Shown here in pieces: positions 42,643-50,739 of a stretch of DNA of 64,000 bases (position 1 is its first letter; the number at the start of each line of letters is the position of its first letter). Under the pieces are notes generated by a model. The model made no database searches. It was not told the DNA's origin and saw nothing but the letters and a program-made list of their open reading frames with translations. The stretch covers positions 1 to 64,000 of the forward strand of contig NZ_CALPDF010000006.1 of assembly GCF_943193175.1 (NCBI RefSeq), in the 5' to 3' direction. The stretch is from Neobacillus muris. Its GTDB lineage: Bacteria > Bacillota > Bacilli > Bacillales > Cytobacillaceae. A program made the position numbers and the translations under genes.

Positions 42643-44475
42643 ATGAAAGAAATCAAGCCCCCCAAAAAACCGATCATCTTTTATTATGGAATTGCGATTG
42701 TCGTCCTTTTACTCTTAAATAGTTTTATTTTTCCGGCGGTCATGGAGCATTCTGTAAAAGAGGTCGATTATGGAACTTTTTTAAATATGGTTGAAGACGG
42801 TAAAGTAAAAGAAGTAGAAATTGAAGACAATACGATTATGTTTAAACCCGTCAAAACGGAGGAGACCAAGCTATACAAAACAGGGGCCATTGATGATCCA
42901 GATTTGGTCGACAGGCTGCATGAGGCCAATGTCAAATTCACCAAGGTGATTCCAAAGGAAACATCACCATTGTTAAACTTTATCTTGTCTTGGATCCTTC
43001 CATTCCTGATCTTTATTGCCATCGGCCAGTGGCTGATGAAACGAATGCAAAATCGGCTGGGCGGAGGAAGCGGCGCACTATCCTTTGGAAAAAGCAATGC
43101 CAAAGTTTATGTAGAAGCTCAAACGGGCATCACATTTAAGGATGTGGCTGGGCAGGATGAGGCGAAGGAAGCGCTGCAGGAAATTGTGGACTTTCTTCAT
43201 AACCCTAAAAAATATCGCGAAATAGGCGCTAACATTCCTAAAGGCGCCCTATTGGTAGGACCGCCTGGTACCGGTAAGACTCTTTTGGCCAAAGCGGTGG
43301 CAGGAGAATCCAAGGTACCATTTTTCTCCATTTCCGGCTCGGAATTTGTGGAGATGTTTGTGGGGATGGGGGCTGCAAGGGTTAGAGACTTGTTCAAGCA
43401 GGCTCAAGAAAAAGCCCCTTGCATTGTATTTATTGATGAAATTGATGCTATCGGGAAAAGCCGTAACGCTGGTGTCATGGGCGGCAATGATGAGCGGGAG
43501 CAAACCTTAAACCAGCTGTTAACCGAAATGGATGGCTTTGATCCAGATAAGGGTGTCGTCATTCTGGCAGCCACGAACCGGCCGGAGACATTGGACAAGG
43601 CCCTGCTGCGTCCTGGACGTTTTGACCGCAGGGTACCGGTAGAATTGCCGGATCTTGCCGGACGGGAATCGATTCTTAAGGTCCATGCTGCAAAGGTAAA
43701 GCTCGAGGACACGGTCGATTTTAATGTCATAGCCCGTGCTACATCTGGGGCATCAGGGGCAGATTTGGCCAATATTATCAATGAAGCGGCCCTTAGAGCC
43801 GTGAGAATGGGCCGGACCAAAGTGAACCAAAGTGACCTGGAAGAATCAGTGGAAGTTGTCATCGCCGGGTATCAAAGGAAAAACGCCGTTATTTCTATGA
43901 AAGACAAATTAACGATAGCCTATCATGAAATTGGGCATGCCCTGGTTGCTGCTAAACAAAGCCATTCAGCACCTGTCCATAAAATCACGATTATTCCGCG
44001 CACTTCCGGTGCCTTAGGCTATACCATGCAAGTGGATGACCATGAAACGGTTCTGATGACAAAGGAACAAGCATTGGATAAGATCACGACATATATGGGC
44101 GGCCGCGCTGCAGAAGAAATCATTAATAAAACGATTACATCTGGCGCTTCCAATGATATTGAGCAGGCTACCAAAATTGCCAGGGCTATGGTTACGCGCT
44201 TCGGCATGAGTGAAGAATTTGATATGATGGGATTAGAAACCGTTAATAACCCTTATTTAGGCGGTGATACATCACTGTTGGTATCAGCTGAAACAGCTTC
44301 AAAAATCGACGCGGAAGTATTAAAAATCATCAAATCCTGCCATCAAAGAGCAATTCAAATCCTAGAAGAAAACAAGGATAAATTACACGAACTAACAAAA
44401 TTCCTGCTTGAAAGAGAAACCATCACTGGCGAAGAATTTATGAAGATTCTGGATGCGAAACTGGCAGAGGTTTAA
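42643..44475 (+). CDS. Second-type FtsH membrane AAA+ zinc protease
   Basis: Degrades membrane and soluble proteins as a membrane-bound hexamer. TM1 (about 10-32) and TM2 (about 110-135) flank a small extracytoplasmic domain. The AAA module carries GPPGTGKT at 206-213, FIDEIDAIGKSR, and ATNRPETLDKALLRPGRFDRR with the arginine fingers. The protease domain has HEIGH at 428-432 and the third zinc ligand in SGASNDIEQA. It has 610 aa, a little shorter than housekeeping FtsH, with a short C-terminus. The ATG at 42643 follows GAGGG; the frame from 42604 has none. The absence of tilS/hpt neighbours and the TetR partner suggest a conditional paralogue. Confidence 0.93.
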   Translation: MKEIKPPKKPIIFYYGIAIVVLLLLNSFIFPAVMEHSVKEVDYGTFLNMVEDGKVKEVEIEDNTIMFKPVKTEETKLYKTGAIDDPDLVDRLHEANVKFTKVIPKETSPLLNFILSWILPFLIFIAIGQWLMKRMQNRLGGGSGALSFGKSNAKVYVEAQTGITFKDVAGQDEAKEALQEIVDFLHNPKKYREIGANIPKGALLVGPPGTGKTLLAKAVAGESKVPFFSISGSEFVEMFVGMGAARVRDLFKQAQEKAPCIVFIDEIDAIGKSRNAGVMGGNDEREQTLNQLLTEMDGFDPDKGVVILAATNRPETLDKALLRPGRFDRRVPVELPDLAGRESILKVHAAKVKLEDTVDFNVIARATSGASGADLANIINEAALRAVRMGRTKVNQSDLEESVEVVIAGYQRKNAVISMKDKLTIAYHEIGHALVAAKQSHSAPVHKITIIPRTSGALGYTMQVDDHETVLMTKEQALDKITTYMGGRAAEEIINKTITSGASNDIEQATKIARAMVTRFGMSEEFDMMGLETVNNPYLGGDTSLLVSAETASKIDAEVLKIIKSCHQRAIQILEENKDKLHELTKFLLERETITGEEFMKILDAKLAEV

Positions 44476-44493
44476 ATATATAAAAATATTCAC

Positions 44494-44540
44494 AGAAAAG
44501 GCCAAGAGTACCGGACCCGTACTCCCGGCCTTTTCTATTT
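44494..44540. terminator. Bidirectional terminator between ftsH-like and aldehyde dehydrogenase genes
   Basis: GAAAAGGCC and GAGTAC pair with GTACTC and GGCCTTTTC. T-rich on both sides; it overlaps the last codons of the minus-strand gene. Confidence 0.75.
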
Positions 44541-45905
44541 CATAAACATTTTGATTTTCTTCAGGCCATTCTTCACATTAGGATAACGGAATGGAATATC
44601 GAAACGAGTTGTTTGTTTTAGGACACTTTTCTTATGTGAAAACGTATCAAAGCTGCCTTTACCGTGATAGGAACCAACTCCGCTGTTTCCAACACCGCCA
44701 AACGGAAGGTAAGGGGAGACAAAATGGTAAACAGTATCATTAATGCAGCCCCCTCCAAAGGACACAGAATTGAGCACTTGCTGATGCACACCAGAGTTTT
44801 CCGTAAAGATATAGAGGGCGAGCGGTTTCGGATGTTGATGAATTCCTTGGATGACCTCCAGCAAGTTCTCATATTCTAAAACTGGAAGAATCGGCCCAAA
44901 AATTTCATCCTGCATGACAGGCGTATCCCAGGTAATGTCGGTTAGCACAGTCGGTTCAATCATGAAGGACTCAGGTTTTGTTCTCCCGCCGATCGCTATT
45001 TGTCCATTATCCAAAAAAGAGGCTAACCGGTTGAAATGCCTTTCGCTGACGATATGGGTAAAATCCGGATTGCTAAGCGGTACAGCTCCATACAGCTCTT
45101 GAATCGTTTCTTCAAACTGCTGTAAAAATTCGTCTTTTATTGATTGATGAAGATAAAGATAATCAGGGGCAATACAGGTTTGACCTGCATTGGTAAACTT
45201 TCCCCAGGCGATTCGTTTTGCTGCCAGTTTGATATTGGCATCTTCATGAACAATGCACGGGCTTTTTCCGCCCAATTCCAATGTAACAGGTGTTAAATTT
45301 TTTGCTGCTGCTTCCATAATGATCTTGCCGACTGTCACACTGCCAGTAAAAAAGATATAATCGAACTTCTCATTTAATAGCGCCTGACTCGTTTCAACAC
45401 CGCCCTCAACGACAGCAATAAACTCATCTGGGAATTGTTTGCTGATTAGCTCTCCCAAAGCTTTCGAGGTGACAGGGGTCAATTCCGAAGGCTTTATAAC
45501 TGCGCAATTTCCAGCAGCAATGGCTCCGATTAACGGCGCAACTGCAAGCTGGAATGGATAATTCCATGGTGCAATAATCAGGGCGACCCCAAATGGTTCC
45601 GAATAAATGTAGCTTTGTGACCCTATATGAGTAATAGGTGTTTTTACTCTTTGGGGTTTGACCCAGGAATTCAAATTCTTGATTGCAAACCTCAGCTCTT
45701 CAAGGACAAACCCAATTTCAGCCGAGTAAGCGTCAAATTCAGATTTATTTAAATCAGCCCGCAGTGCCTCCATCAATTGTTTCTCATTTTTTTTAATTGA
45801 CATTCTTAACTTTTGCAGGGCTTCCAGACGAAATGAAAGGTCCTTGGTTTTGCCCGTATGAAAAAAGGCTGTCTGTTTGGCCGCTAATTCCTGATATTTT
45901 TTCAT
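44535..45905 (-). CDS. Aldehyde dehydrogenase (class 3, YwdH-like)
   Basis: Oxidises aldehydes with NAD(P). The ALDH signature is complete: PFGVALIIAPWNYPFQLAV, FFTGSVTVGKIIMEAAAKN, VTLELGGKSPC with the general-base Glu, and the catalytic Cys in NAGQTCIAPDYLYL. At 456 aa it is the short class-3 type, as in the B. subtilis YwdH protein. The C-terminus has a hydrophobic/basic tail (KNGLKKIKMFMK), which in this class can help membrane association. The ATG follows GGAGG, 26 bp after the alcohol dehydrogenase stop, so they form one operon that would oxidise an alcohol through its aldehyde to the acid. Confidence 0.92.
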   Translation of the reverse strand: MKKYQELAAKQTAFFHTGKTKDLSFRLEALQKLRMSIKKNEKQLMEALRADLNKSEFDAYSAEIGFVLEELRFAIKNLNSWVKPQRVKTPITHIGSQSYIYSEPFGVALIIAPWNYPFQLAVAPLIGAIAAGNCAVIKPSELTPVTSKALGELISKQFPDEFIAVVEGGVETSQALLNEKFDYIFFTGSVTVGKIIMEAAAKNLTPVTLELGGKSPCIVHEDANIKLAAKRIAWGKFTNAGQTCIAPDYLYLHQSIKDEFLQQFEETIQELYGAVPLSNPDFTHIVSERHFNRLASFLDNGQIAIGGRTKPESFMIEPTVLTDITWDTPVMQDEIFGPILPVLEYENLLEVIQGIHQHPKPLALYIFTENSGVHQQVLNSVSFGGGCINDTVYHFVSPYLPFGGVGNSGVGSYHGKGSFDTFSHKKSVLKQTTRFDIPFRYPNVKNGLKKIKMFMK

Positions 45906-45931
45906 CCTGTAACCTCCATGATCAAACCAAA

Positions 45932-47131
45932 TTATGCTTTAATCGTTTCATACAAATGGAACATATCGCCCTTGAAGAGAATTTTTGGCACGGGATAAAG
46001 CGGGTTCGCCTCGCTTAAAGCGCGTTCTACCATGACTGGCAAGTCACTATCTTGGATTCCATTGATTTTAGCTGGGATGTCCATCTTTTTATTCATATCC
46101 TTTATGGCATTAATAAAAGCTTCAGCCTTTATTTGATCGGAATCTCCTTGATTGCCTAGACCCACTAGATCAGCAAGCTCTGCAAGCGGTTTATGGGCAG
46201 ATTCCCCATAGTACTCCAGTACATAAGGCAAGATCACTGCGTTCGCCAGCCCATGGGGGATTGAGTAAAATCCGCCCAATGTATGAGCAATAGCATGCAC
46301 ATAGCCGACATATGCCCGAGTAAATGCCATCCCTGCCAAATAAGCGGCTCTTTGCATATTGGCCCGTGCAGTTAAATTTGTGCCATTTGTGTAGCATTCA
46401 TACAGGTTCTCAAAAATCAAGGTTACAGCCTCTTTACTGAATTGGATCGTTTCTTTCGTATTGCTCCTGCCAATATAAGCTTCCACTGCATGTGTTAAGG
46501 CATCCATCCCTGTTGTAGAGGTAATGTGCTTTGGCAAATTAAGTGTCAGAACAGGGTCCAGTACTGCGTAATGGGGGATAAGGGCCGTGTCCATAATGGC
46601 ATACTTTTCATGCGTTTCGCTATTTGAAACCACTGCAGCCAGTGTTGCCTCACTCCCCGTACCAGCAGTGGTTGGAATCGCAAACAGCGGAGGGATCTTT
46701 TTCATCACCTTTAAAACACCCTTCATTTGGGGAATAGTCTTTTTCGGGCGGGCAGCACGGGCTGCAACACCTTTGGCACAATCCATAGGGGAGCCTCCGC
46801 CAAAAGCCACAAGTCCCATACATTTATTCTGATGATAAACCTTTAGTGCCTCCTCAATATTATCAATGGTTGGGTTGGGGACCGTTTCGTCATATACAAC
46901 AAAACATATGCCAGCCTCCTTCAAGCCCTGAAGAAATTCATCCATCAGGCGGGCAGAGATAATTCCCTTATCCGATACAATTAAAACGCTTTCAATTCCT
47001 TGACCTTTAATCAGCGCCGGCAGCTTTTCTAAACTGTTTTCTCCCATAAGCAGTTCCGGTTCCCGCCAAGGCAGAAACGAAGAAGCAAACTTCATCACGC
47101 CTTGATATGTCCTGCAAAACACCTTATACAT
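45932..47131 (-). CDS. Iron-containing alcohol dehydrogenase
   Basis: A group III (Fe-dependent) alcohol dehydrogenase. VAFGGGSPMDCAKG binds NAD. The metal ligands appear as Asp in the middle segment and His in MDALTHAVEAY, HAIAHTLGGFYSIPHG and the nearby repeats. At 399 aa the length is typical. The ATG follows GGAGG. It is the first gene of a two-gene operon with the aldehyde dehydrogenase. The N-terminal extension, FASSFLPWREPELL, is longer than in many members. Substrate is unknown; a medium- or long-chain alcohol is reasonable given the partner. Confidence 0.92.
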   Translation of the reverse strand: MYKVFCRTYQGVMKFASSFLPWREPELLMGENSLEKLPALIKGQGIESVLIVSDKGIISARLMDEFLQGLKEAGICFVVYDETVPNPTIDNIEEALKVYHQNKCMGLVAFGGGSPMDCAKGVAARAARPKKTIPQMKGVLKVMKKIPPLFAIPTTAGTGSEATLAAVVSNSETHEKYAIMDTALIPHYAVLDPVLTLNLPKHITSTTGMDALTHAVEAYIGRSNTKETIQFSKEAVTLIFENLYECYTNGTNLTARANMQRAAYLAGMAFTRAYVGYVHAIAHTLGGFYSIPHGLANAVILPYVLEYYGESAHKPLAELADLVGLGNQGDSDQIKAEAFINAIKDMNKKMDIPAKINGIQDSDLPVMVERALSEANPLYPVPKILFKGDMFHLYETIKA

Positions 47132-47199
47132 ACCGATTTCCTCCGTTACTATTAGTTTTATTTGCTTTGTAATAAACTAATAATCTCTATGACTGATAC

Positions 47200-47227
47200 G
47201 TTATCGTACTTAAGGAAGCTATGTCAA
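47200..47227 (-). promoter_or_regulatory. SigA promoter of the alcohol/aldehyde dehydrogenase operon
   Basis: On the minus strand TTGACA, 16 bp, GATAAC. A small inverted repeat, TACG-N4-CGTA (47197-47208), overlaps the -10. Confidence 0.5.
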
Positions 47228-47336
47228 GGTTTATTTTGCAATATATTTAAAATTATGTTAATTTATTCCAACAATATTGAACCGTCTCTGCAAGTTATCG
47301 ATATCGAACAGGGATGCAGGGACGGTTCAGGGTTCC

Positions 47337-47681
47337 TTAGTATGGGAATTGAGAGGAATAGTTACTAAATTGCTGGTAGGCTTGGTCAATTTTCTGCTGT
47401 TCCTCAGCTTCTAGCTTATACCAGCCATTCTTGAACATTAGGTTGTACAGTTGACGGCTGCTTTGATGCGTTTCAATCAGAATTTGCAGCATTTCGGAAT
47501 GAAGCTGTTCATGGCTTGCTTCACGGACGGCAATATTTAAGCTGTCTGTTAAATATTTGCAGGTGCTAAGCCCATCATTTATAAAATCACGGTCATTCAT
47601 CTCCGGCGTTTTTACTTTGGGCAGCTGTCCGGTCTGTGGATTAGCAATTTGATTGCTGTTTTGGTTTTGCTGATTTTGCAA
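47337..47681 (-). CDS. Coat-F-like spore protein
   Basis: A TTG start is placed after AAGGAGG, giving 114 aa beginning MQNQQNQNSNQ. The Gln/Asn-rich N-terminus precedes a helical coat-F-type domain (about 40-105) with MNDRDFINDGLSTCKYLTDS, LHSEMLQILIETHQSSRQLY and FKNGWYKLEAEE. The family includes B. subtilis CotF and YraD/YraF-type proteins of the spore coat. The gene directly follows another coat-F-like gene on the same strand, with the ribosome site overlapping its stop. Sporulation-specific expression is expected, although a sigma-E/K promoter could not be placed. Confidence 0.78.
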   Translation of the reverse strand: MQNQQNQNSNQIANPQTGQLPKVKTPEMNDRDFINDGLSTCKYLTDSLNIAVREASHEQLHSEMLQILIETHQSSRQLYNLMFKNGWYKLEAEEQQKIDQAYQQFSNYSSQFPY

Positions 47682-47698
47682 TTTTCGTTGCCTCCTTA

Positions 47699-47965
47699 TC
47701 AATTTAACTGTGTATTTGGCAGGTTAGACATGGCTTCATTGTTATTGACCTGCAGATGGGTGAGGATTCTTTGAAAATGATCCTGATGCATTTTGCCTGC
47801 TTGATCCAGTGCCTGTTTGATTTCTTCATTACTGACCTGAGTCGCCATAAAATGGAATTTTTTAAATGCCAATAGCTCCCATGATAAGGCATCCTTTAAA
47901 TAAAGGATGTCTTTTGTCGTAATCGCCTGAGGCGGGTTAGGGATCGGTGGTTGAGTATTTTGCAT
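47699..47965 (-). CDS. Short coat-F-like spore protein
   Basis: An 88-aa helical protein with a Pro-rich start (MQNTQPPIPNPPQ), then ITTKDILYLKDALSWELLAF and QALDQAGKMHQDHFQRILTHL, the single four-helix half of the coat-F/ferritin-like fold. Two ATGs are tandem (47968 and 47965); the second has better spacing from AAAGGAG. It heads a two-gene unit with the next coat-F-like gene. A structural role in the spore coat is inferred from the family. Confidence 0.72.
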   Translation of the reverse strand: MQNTQPPIPNPPQAITTKDILYLKDALSWELLAFKKFHFMATQVSNEEIKQALDQAGKMHQDHFQRILTHLQVNNNEAMSNLPNTQLN

Positions 47966-48096
47966 CATCCTGCTCCTTTCAGTCTTATATCATGTATAGG
48001 ATAAACAAGGATGAGACTATTTATGTAAAGATCGATTCCAAGAGTGGCGCATTTTGTTAAAATACTAAGACTTTTGTTGGAATTCGTCGATTTTAA

Positions 48097-48125
48097 TCGA
48101 AAATCCAGCGCTTTCGATGTATAAT
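48097..48125 (+). promoter_or_regulatory. SigA-type promoter of the SwrB-like gene
   Basis: TCGAAA (48097-48102), 17 bp, and a perfect TATAAT (48120-48125). Confidence 0.5.
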
Positions 48126-48168
48126 AGGGGAATGTAGCGATAGTTCCCTAAAGAAGGAGGATAACATT

Positions 48169-48549
48169 TTGCAATTAGCATTAGCTGTTTTATTTGGAGG
48201 ATCAGCTATATTATTGATCGTTTCGATTTTTATGACGAAAAAAGCATCAATAAAAGAAAATAAACAGATTGATTTGATCCATGTGTCGGTTATGAAAGAT
48301 GTGAATGAGATTAGAGAGTCAATTCGGAATTTGGAACTTGACCTCGAAGTAGTGTCAAAGGAAGCAGGTCTTCAACTTTCTGCCGATGAAAGAAGCTTGA
48401 AACGCGAAATACTAGACTTATATAAACGCAACTATTCTATTAAAAGTATTGCTGATATGAAACAAATGCCTGAGGGTGAAATTGAATATCTGCTAGCTCC
48501 TTATCTGTCGGAAAGGGAAGAAAGGAGACAGGCCGTTAATGAAAATTAA
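48169..48549 (+). CDS. Membrane-anchored coiled-coil protein (DUF6115/SwrB-like)
   Basis: A TTG start after AAGGAGGA. Residues 1-24 form one TM segment (LALAVLFGGSAILLIVSIFM). The middle (about 30-75) is a probable coiled coil, and the C-terminus ends in NYSIKSIADMKQMPEGEIEYL, a short helix-turn-helix-like module seen in SwrB/DUF6115 proteins near flagellar clusters. It has 126 aa. No flagellar genes are present here. Its last codons overlap the next ORF by 11 nt, so the two are translationally coupled. Role unknown. Confidence 0.6.
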   Translation: MQLALAVLFGGSAILLIVSIFMTKKASIKENKQIDLIHVSVMKDVNEIRESIRNLELDLEVVSKEAGLQLSADERSLKREILDLYKRNYSIKSIADMKQMPEGEIEYLLAPYLSEREERRQAVNEN

Positions 48550-49009
48550 TATAGTCAGCAGTTTTGCTGCAGGGATATTTATCGCTACTGGTATTCTTGG
48601 GACGGTTTATTTGACTGGCGACCATAAAGTCTCTAAATCCACTTCAAAATCGACACAAAAAGTGGAGCTTTCAGAAAAAGAAATGGTCGATAAGCTGACC
48701 GCTGCCGGATACACAATCCAGCCTAAGGCAGAGCCGAAAGAGAGCGCTGATGCACAGCCTGCTCAACCAGATGCACCTGCACAAGCCAGTACTCAACCGC
48801 CGACTCAGGTGGTTGTCAATGTAACAGCAGGTATGGGGAGCATTGATGTCGGGCGTATCCTTAGAGATGGAAAACTCATCGAGGATGCCTTTCAGTTTGC
48901 ATCAGACATAGAGCAAAGAGGTCTGGTTAACAAATTGCGTGAAGGGACCTACACAGTGGACAGCAACATGTCCTATGACCAAATCATCTCCACGATTTAT
49001 GGAAATTAA
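48539..49009 (+). CDS. MltG-like small protein lacking the catalytic domain
   Basis: One N-terminal TM segment (about 5-27) is followed by a Lys/Ser then Gln/Pro/Ala-rich linker (about 35-95). The C-terminal domain has IDVGRILRDGKLIEDAFQFA and REGTYTVDSNMSYDQIISTI. This resembles the LysM-like N-terminal part of MltG (YceG), which binds peptidoglycan, but the endolytic transglycosylase domain is missing at 156 aa. It is probably anchored outside the membrane. Overlaps the preceding gene by 11 nt. Confidence 0.65.
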   Translation: MKINIVSSFAAGIFIATGILGTVYLTGDHKVSKSTSKSTQKVELSEKEMVDKLTAAGYTIQPKAEPKESADAQPAQPDAPAQASTQPPTQVVVNVTAGMGSIDVGRILRDGKLIEDAFQFASDIEQRGLVNKLREGTYTVDSNMSYDQIISTIYGN

Positions 49010-49018
49010 TCGTTTGAA

Positions 49019-49054
49019 AAACGCCTATGGCTTTTTGCCAAGGCGCTTTTTTTA
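49019..49054 (+). terminator. Terminator of the SwrB-like/MltG-like pair
   Basis: ACGCCTATGGC / GCCAAGGCGC stem with a one-base bulge and seven T residues. Confidence 0.7.
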
Positions 49055-49085
49055 TACTAAAAAAACTGAAAGGAGGGAGGGCAGC

Positions 49086-49382
49086 TCAATTGCTTTTTCC
49101 TGATATCCGTTTATTTATTTCCGCTGAAACAACAAAAGCCAGGTCGTCATTTCCAAACAAGGATAAAACGCCAAGTACTGTTTCATCTGCCACTTCACCA
49201 GCTTCCTCTTTAGGCACTGTCAGTTCAAGCGCTTCTCTTAAAGCCTGGTTTTTTGATTGATGGGGATAGGCGCTCAGATACAGTTCCTCAGGATTCAGAT
49301 CATGATTTACACACCACTGAGCAAAACACAATAAATAAAGGGGAGGGATAGTTTCAACATAACAAAAAAACAGCATCTCCAT
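49086..49382 (-). CDS. 98-aa protein of unknown function coupled to yunB
   Basis: Not recognised. Its ATG lies one base after the yunB stop (TAA A ATG), so translation should be coupled. It is a soluble helical protein with several Cys at the front (FFCYVETIPPLYLLCFAQWC) and an acidic middle (VPKEEAGEVADETVLGVLSL). It ends SAEINKRISGKSN. The operon position suggests a sporulation-related role, but the sequence itself gives none. Confidence 0.6.
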   Translation of the reverse strand: MEMLFFCYVETIPPLYLLCFAQWCVNHDLNPEELYLSAYPHQSKNQALREALELTVPKEEAGEVADETVLGVLSLFGNDDLAFVVSAEINKRISGKSN

Positions 49383-49383
49383 T

Positions 49384-50166
49384 TTAATCGGAATTGCTGT
49401 TTTCTGGCTGTAAAGGAATGACAGGATTCACATCACTATTCTTACTATTGTTTCCATTATAATATTGAGGAACTTTGCCTTGTAAAAATAAGTCGCCAAT
49501 CTTTACTTTATTTGTTACTTCTAAGCTCTTTTCAGTTAATGGAACAATGATATTGATTTTGAAATTTACAATGACATATACCTCAAGAAAGGTGTTGTTG
49601 ATACCCGTTTCCATAACCTTCGTTTCCAAATTTGATACGACGTCCCCAAGGAATTCAAATTGAAAAGGAATTTTTGGGCCCAAATTTGAAAATATCGTAA
49701 TATCTGTCGCCATCCCCAGGGGAATATTGTAGATAATTCCTTTTTCCTTTTCAGAAGCGGCAAAATCGACATTCGTATCATTTTGGAAGGCATCAAATTT
49801 ATCTAACTTGCCATTTTCCAGATCGTCTAAATATTTTTGAATTTCCAAAGTTGCCTCCGCAATAACACGGTTATAAATCTTTGGATTAAAACTGTAACCC
49901 GCATCTTCGCCGTCCTCATGCTTTACAATTAACTCATTAATATCGATATTTTCAATCACTTCATTTGAAATTGCGGCATTGATCGCTTGGGTAGAAATTT
50001 GACGTGCCCTTGTTTCTGCAATGTTCATTAAAACCGGTTCAATATTTTTATCAACAATTAGTACCGCTAGCAAGTTTAGCCCAATAAACAACACCAAAGT
50101 AATGACCAATACTAATTTGAAAGGTAGAGGGCCTTTCGAATATTTTCTTTTTTTAAGCTTTCGCAT
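49384..50166 (-). CDS. yunB: Sporulation protein YunB
   Basis: A 260-aa membrane-anchored protein with a basic N-terminus (KLKKRKYSKG), one TM (about 18-42) and a large outer domain: RARQISTQAINAAISNEVI, GIIYNIPLGMATDITIFSNLG, then a strand-rich half with TFLEVYVIVNFKINIIVPL. This organisation matches YunB of Bacillus, made in the mother cell and needed for efficient spore formation. The ATG at 50166 follows GAGGTGGGG; the longer frame from 50181 starts within that site. A sigma-E-like promoter lies just upstream. Confidence 0.85.
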   Translation of the reverse strand: MRKLKKRKYSKGPLPFKLVLVITLVLFIGLNLLAVLIVDKNIEPVLMNIAETRARQISTQAINAAISNEVIENIDINELIVKHEDGEDAGYSFNPKIYNRVIAEATLEIQKYLDDLENGKLDKFDAFQNDTNVDFAASEKEKGIIYNIPLGMATDITIFSNLGPKIPFQFEFLGDVVSNLETKVMETGINNTFLEVYVIVNFKINIIVPLTEKSLEVTNKVKIGDLFLQGKVPQYYNGNNSKNSDVNPVIPLQPENSNSD

Positions 50167-50184
50167 TATGCCCCACCTCAATTC

Positions 50185-50213
50185 AATTATACGTCTGTCC
50201 GGATGAAATATTC
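50185..50213 (-). promoter_or_regulatory. Possible sigma-E promoter of yunB
   Basis: On the minus strand GAATATT, a 14-bp spacer, then GTATAATT, similar to the sigma-E pattern KMATATT-N14-CATACAAT. The implied 5' leader is only about 12 nt, which lowers confidence. Confidence 0.35.
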
Positions 50214-50311
50214 CCCGGATAGATATAAGTTACTTTTTTTCATCGTTTGTGTACCACACTCGTTCATTTCCAATTTTTATCAATTGTTTTTAAATGATTA
50301 TTGTTTTTGTG

Positions 50312-50359
50312 TTACCAATAGTGTATGATACATAGTATAAATTAAATACTGTATATCAT
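50312..50359 (+). promoter_or_regulatory. PadR promoter with a 35-bp imperfect palindrome
   Basis: TTACCA (50312-50317), 18 bp, TATAAA (50336-50341). ATGATACATAGTAT (50325-50338) and ATACTGTATATCAT (50346-50359) are inverted copies with three mismatches per arm, centred on the -10/+1 region. The geometry is typical for PadR autorepression. Confidence 0.55.
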
Positions 50360-50385
50360 CTAGTAAAGAAAATTGAGGTGGGTGA

Positions 50386-50739
50386 ATGAGTAATTTATTG
50401 AATTCGTTGACGACAGAGCTTAGGAGAGGAACGTTGACACTAGCGGTATTAAGTCAATTACGGACCCCTCAGTACGGATATTCACTTGTTCAGTTATTGG
50501 AGGGGTCAGGCATTTCCATTGATCAAAGTACCTTATATCCATTACTTCGCCGATTAGAAAAACAGGAGTTGGTGTCGAGTAATTGGGATACATCTGAGAG
50601 CAGACCCCGTAAGTACTATGTTTTAAGTGAATATGGGTTAGAGATATTTTTACAGTTAAAAAAGGAATGGATTAATAGTTCAAAGGAACTTTATACCTTA
50701 TTAAAGGTAGAGGGAGAGGAAGAAAATGAATTTAATTGA
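50386..50739 (+). CDS. PadR-family transcriptional regulator
   Basis: A 117-aa winged-helix repressor: ELRRGTLTLAVLSQLRTPQYGYSL, STLYPLLRRLEKQELV and ESRPRKYYVLSEYGLEIF. It belongs to the short PadR-s2 type without a long C-terminal dimer helix. The start follows GAGGTGG. It overlaps the HAAS-domain gene by 14 nt, a standard pairing in which PadR controls its membrane partner. A near-palindrome covers the promoter. Confidence 0.9.
   Translation: MSNLLNSLTTELRRGTLTLAVLSQLRTPQYGYSLVQLLEGSGISIDQSTLYPLLRRLEKQELVSSNWDTSESRPRKYYVLSEYGLEIFLQLKKEWINSSKELYTLLKVEGEEENEFN

Noticed and set aside
43404..43862. 152-aa minus-strand ORF inside the ftsH-like gene
   Set aside because: Codon-shadow of a strongly conserved AAA/protease region; composition is Ser/Arg/Pro-rich with no ribosome site.
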